A stretch of 64,000 nt of DNA from Pachypanchax playfairii (taxonomy: Eukaryota; Chordata; Actinopteri; Cyprinodontiformes; Aplocheilidae): the NCBI GenBank assembly GCA_006937955.1, contig SSNP01000297.1, positions 293,783 to 357,782 on the forward strand, written 5' to 3'. A program made the position numbers and the translations under genes. Positions 59,850-64,000 of the stretch are shown piece by piece. Within the stretch, counting starts at the first letter, position 1. Every line of letters begins with the position of its first letter. Under the pieces are notes generated by a model, which saw only the letters and a program-made list of their open reading frames with translations, was not told where the DNA came from and did not search any database.

Positions 59850-62800
59850 AATCCGCCAATCTAAGTTGGAAAAACTGGCAATAAAAGTCCCCCCCAACCA
59901 TAAAAGGAGGTGAAAATTATTTGATGGAAAGTTGATAAACTAGCACCGCTGCACAGATCATCTACAATCACAACTAAATTAATAATAAAAAACGTAATAA
60001 GATGTGTAAGATTCATAATGAGAAAGTTCTGCAACTTTTTACATATAAATTGATTCTCCTACATCCCTTCTGTTCTGAATGGTCTTGTTAGAATCGGAAT
60101 TTGTTTGCTGTCAATCAATTCAATAGTAGACAACAGAATAAGTGTGAATGTTCAGAGACTTCATGAAAGTATTAATTAAAGAATGTGAAGAAGAAATTGC
60201 ATTGCAATGCATCTTTAAGCTGCAGTCTCATCATTATGTAGAAGTAGTGGAACATTTGTAAATGGCCATTTTCAGATTTCTCTGTATAAATGTGTTGAAT
60301 GTACAGTACAAAGTGTGCCTCTCTGTAAAATGTTAATTTATATTAATGGTTTATTTTTAAAGGATGATTTGGTTGATTTCAGCTTGAGTCTCATTTCCTT
60401 CCTAGTTCTTATGCTGACTAAATTTTAATAATTTACCCCTTTAAAGAAAACTTCTTTAAAACTCAGGCTGAAAAGAACTTTATCGTCCTTTAAAGCAACT
60501 CATAGAAATTATGAAATTATATGTGAAGACAGACGACAGCATTACAAGCATTTCAGATGAGAAATTCCTGGAGCTCTGTGGTCCATGATGAAAAAGAACT
60601 TCATGATTCTTTATCATATTAAAGCTTTTTTATTGCTCAGTCAGTATTAGTATATCTGCTTTAAGTAGCTTTAGTGCAGTGGTCTTTATAGTATCATGTT
60701 TACTTGTTATGGTGTGTTTGCTAATGTGTGACTTGTTGAAATATCAGTCTGGTGTTTTGCTTTTGCTGTTGGTTGTGATGAACAGTGCAGATAATTGTAA
60801 ATTTCACAATATATCAGTATCTGTGTTTGACTGTAATTTCCAGACATCTATGTGAGCAGACTGCAGTCTCACTATTAGAATTTCTGCATTTCATATTAAC
60901 GCAAGAGATATTTCTCATAAATAAAAGTCAAAACCTCAACTCGATTTTTGTGGTCAATTTGTGACCGAGACTTATTGTTCACTAGTTGAGGTTTTTAGAA
61001 CATTGAACTGTTTTTACCAAACAGAAAAACAACTCAAAACATGGACAGTGGACCTTCATTAGGGGACATGTCAGTTCACTACAAACAAGCTCTGACCTGA
61101 AGCACTAAATTAGGAAATTGCTGTAGAGTAATCTGTGTCTACTGCAGGCATTTTGGGAGAGCTGGTCTGTGTCAGTCCACAGCTGATGGTCAGTCATTTT
61201 CAGAACAGCCTCTTACCCACCACAGAGACGAGCAGCACAAAGCTGCCAAAATAAACACTATATGTGCGGTAGTTCAAACTGTTTGCCTCTCGTTTTTTTC
61301 CTTAGTGGAAAACACTTTCAATGTTGCGGTCATTGATTTGTATGTCAAATAAACACTGAACATTGCTATCATTTAAAGTAACCTCTGAAAATCTTTCTGA
61401 TGGCAGCTTGCTGCTCCACATTTTCAAATGGCTGTGTGTAATTTCACCTGAGCTATTTGTACCACTCTACATATATCTGCTACAGTTCCAAACAAAAAAA
61501 ATTGATTCGGAGTGGATGATTTTTATTTATTTATCACCTGTTACTAACATTTTCACACATTTTTTTAAATGTAATTTAAAACATTTTCCTGCAACTCTCG
61601 ATGCAAAATGGAATTTTTTTTTTGATCCATTCCTCTGAACCGAGTGAAACAAAATGTGCTGGTAAGCTGCAGCTGCTGTCTCCGTAAAATTATATCCTCT
61701 GTAGATAATGTCTCTCCCAAATTTTAATGCAACGCTGCCCTCTCTACATACGATTTTATAAGAGTCCTAGAAAAAAAAAAACTTCAAGACCCATTTACAT
61801 TTTTCAGTGTTTTATTATACTTGAGGTTAGTAATGAATGAAATATGCTGACACGTGTGATGTTTATCTCTAAAGATCATTTGAACTCATCACTCTTCACA
61901 AGTAAGTAAAGAAATATCTCATTGTTAAACTACGTGTTTAACTTTGAAGAGAGGGACGTCTTATGTTTGTTAAACAATTCAACATGTGAACGTCTAAACA
62001 CACTACACGGTGTGCGTTCAGTGCACCAGCTGGCAGGTTAAACCCCAAAAGTTTCTAAGAAATGGAGCTTTGACAAAAAAAACTCAGCAAATCTTAATAA
62101 AGCTTTAGTGAGATGGTTTTTTTTTACATTTAATGCATTACATTGAGAATAACATGAAATTTAATCGCGCTTCATATGCAGCGGACATATTGAACTGCTT
62201 GAGCTTCCTGATGCAGTTTGTTACACTTTCACGGTTTATAACAGTGCACAGTTTGTGCCCCTCTGAGTCACCAAAGTCCAAATGTGTGCTGTGAAAAGAA
62301 CTACTAGAGCGAACCTGCAAAGAGCTTTGACATATTTGATTTGGAATACCCACTGTGACTCTGTGAGGCTGCATCAGGGCAAAAACAACTAAAAGGAAGG
62401 CAGTTGTTTAAATAGGAATAATGTTGTTCCATCACACAGTTATTTCATAAGGGATTTTTAAAATATATTTGTTTTAGATCAGCTGGGTCTAGAATTATCT
62501 TGCAGCTGACAAGAAAAGGTTAAGTTGATAAATCTGTATTTGTTCCATGTATTAAAGAACAAAGTGTAGGGATAAAGAACTTCAGGGAATGATGTTAGGT
62601 GTTCTGAGGTGTCATTTAGCAGATTAATAATATCTCTTTTCCACTGTGGTGAGTGTTCCAGGACCGGGGACGAGATAACCTCCAGATGTGTCTTATCATG
62701 TGACCACAGCAAATGTTAATGTTGTCATTTAGAGACGTGCATTTACTGGAAAGTCAAGGACAAAAGTCTGATTGATATGCAGCTAACAGTGAGGAATTTC

Positions 62801-62870
62801 AAGTGTGCATGCCTGTAGTAGGCCACAAGAATGCCTGTCTAAAATTCTCTAAAATTTTCTTTTTTTTTAA
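59850..62870. other. downstream intergenic DNA, nothing recognised
   Basis: AT-rich sequence with no convincing genes or element ends. It may include distal tacr3 3' UTR. Confidence 0.4.
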
Positions 62871-62876
62871 CTTTAA

Positions 62877-63438
62877 AGGTAAAGTATGTAAGAATTTTAC
62901 AGTGAAATACTCACACAACAGTCTAATGTCCCACTGATGTTGAAAATAAATTCACATTGTAACAGAGATCGATCTCAGCTGGCTGGGTGGTCACTAGTTT
63001 CTGTCATTTTAAAAAAGCTAACCTGGACCAGAATCATTATTTACACGTCCAGACTTCCTGGTTCCATAACGAATCACATGTGAGTCTGTAAGGCGGCCAA
63101 GTCTTCAACACAAGCAGCTGTAATTCCATAACGAGCAGCAGTAACAAGTAAGAAACCACCACATCCTTCCAACTGAGCAGTCGAGCTGCATGTGATGGGG
63201 CGTTCAAATACACTTAGGAAAACTCAACGTTTAAGAAATAGACCTTCAGACATTCCCAAAATTTGAACAAGAGACACAAAATACAAGAGAAACAAAACAA
63301 GGTTCAACATCAGAACTGGCAACCCAACAGAAAAATCAGGGAGAGGACGGGGTGAGTGGCTGAGAGTGGATGTTTTTTTCTACATGAACCGCAGGATTTG
63401 AATTTGACAACAAGGTCTAATTCTTACATACTGTAGCT
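62877..63438. mobile_element. TTAA MITE, 562 bp (family D), second copy
   Basis: Left end AGGTAAAGTATGTAAGAATT after TTAA (62873-62876); right end AATTCTTACATACTGTAGCT before TTAA (63439-63442). It shares its interior with 53280-53794, plus about 40 extra bases in the middle (around 63130-63170 and 63320-63345). Confidence 0.8.
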
Positions 63439-63442
63439 TTAA

Positions 63443-64000
63443 ATTATATTTGTTGCATTTATGAAAAGTCAGAAAAATAAAGTAATTTTCATAAGAGTCC
63501 ATCTAAGGATGATTTATTTTTTCACTTTTAAAGCAGAATCAGTTTTCTAGTTTTTTCCGAAATAAAGACTTTTAAAAGCAAAAGTCTGAGGTTTTTATTG
63601 AGTAAAAGACTCTACTCATGTCACAGCTCATCACAGAGCCACCTAAAACCTATTTACTCTTTCCCCTATTAAACTAACACCAGGGTTTCCTGTGGTGTAG
63701 TAGTACGCTGCTGCATAGTGAGGTGATTCTCTGGTTCAGGTTCCAGCCTCTATACACACACCTGCGTCTTCTTATACCTCAATAGGTCTCATCATGCTCT
63801 GATTTTTAATTAGTAATGAGACCAGTTGACTAGATTGTTGAGTCTAGTAGTAATAACTAGTAATTGGGTGCCATACTTACACTATGAGAACGCTGTCCGG
63901 AACCATCCCTTTGGAAAATCATTGTGTCTCTCTCATGTGAGAACCTTAAGGACAACCTTGCCTGCTATCTCCACCATCTCTTTGGATCCCTGAATCCATC
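63443..64000. other. window end, possible decayed tRNA-like SINE head
   Basis: Bases 63690-63750 (TGTGGTGTAGTAGTACGCTG, then TGGTTCAGGTTCCAGCC) faintly resemble the head of the SINE-like repeat or another tRNA-derived SINE. The rest shows nothing I can support. Confidence 0.3.

Noticed and set aside
63690..63750. Possible tRNA gene
   Set aside because: Box-like elements resemble a decayed SINE head, but no cloverleaf with paired stems can be drawn.
1..64000. CRISPR array, prokaryotic operon, phage or defence system
   Set aside because: The interspersed structure is eukaryotic, genes have introns, and the only regular arrays are satellites with no unique spacers.

Overview
This window is nuclear DNA from a vertebrate, almost certainly a ray-finned (teleost) fish. 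It has intron-containing GT-AG genes that encode vertebrate sensory and neuropeptide signalling proteins. Introns and intergenic DNA are AT-rich. The dispersed repeats are typical of fish: a Tc1-like transposon with IR/DR ends, TTAA-flanked MITEs, hAT-like and pogo/Tigger-like non-autonomous elements, RTE- and L2/Rex-like LINE remnants, and a tRNA-headed SINE-like repeat with a (GGAT)n tail. The species cannot be named from sequence alone.

Two protein-coding genes lie head to tail on the + strand. The first (2614-8027, eight coding exons, 671 aa) is a cyclic-nucleotide-gated channel alpha subunit, closest to rod CNGA1. It is complete from an acidic and lysine-rich N-terminus through S1-S6, a TTIGETPPP pore, the C-linker, the cyclic-nucleotide-binding domain and the C-terminal coiled coil. 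The second (16888-57405, five coding exons, 409 aa) is a tachykinin receptor 3 / neurokinin-3-type GPCR. Its fourth intron is about 31.7 kb and holds most of the repeats in the window. I reconstructed both gene models from splice sites; exon phases close exactly and both end in a stop codon.

Layout: 1-2.6 kb upstream DNA with repeat fragments; 2.6-8.6 kb cnga1-type gene, with a pogo/Tigger-like MITE in one intron; 8.6-16.6 kb intergenic DNA with a LINE reverse-transcriptase relic, an hAT-like MITE and a TTAA-flanked element carrying a broken protein exon; 16.6-57.9 kb tacr3-type gene; 57.9-64 kb downstream DNA with a 40-bp minisatellite inside a transposon copy and a TTAA MITE.

The two genes have unrelated jobs (photoreceptor cation channel; neuropeptide GPCR), so their proximity is linkage and not an operon-like unit. 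I found no RNA genes, CRISPR arrays or obviously new gene system. The observations most worth checking are: (1) a one-base frameshift that appears to have cut short the acidic tail of the channel; (2) two stop-broken copies, on opposite strands, of the same transposon-associated exon (TRxNIG...AFxRW module); (3) a Tc1-like transposon with an intact 340-aa DD34E transposase and 200-bp ends differing at only two positions; (4) a 688-bp near-symmetric palindrome; and (5) a minisatellite born inside a transposable element.
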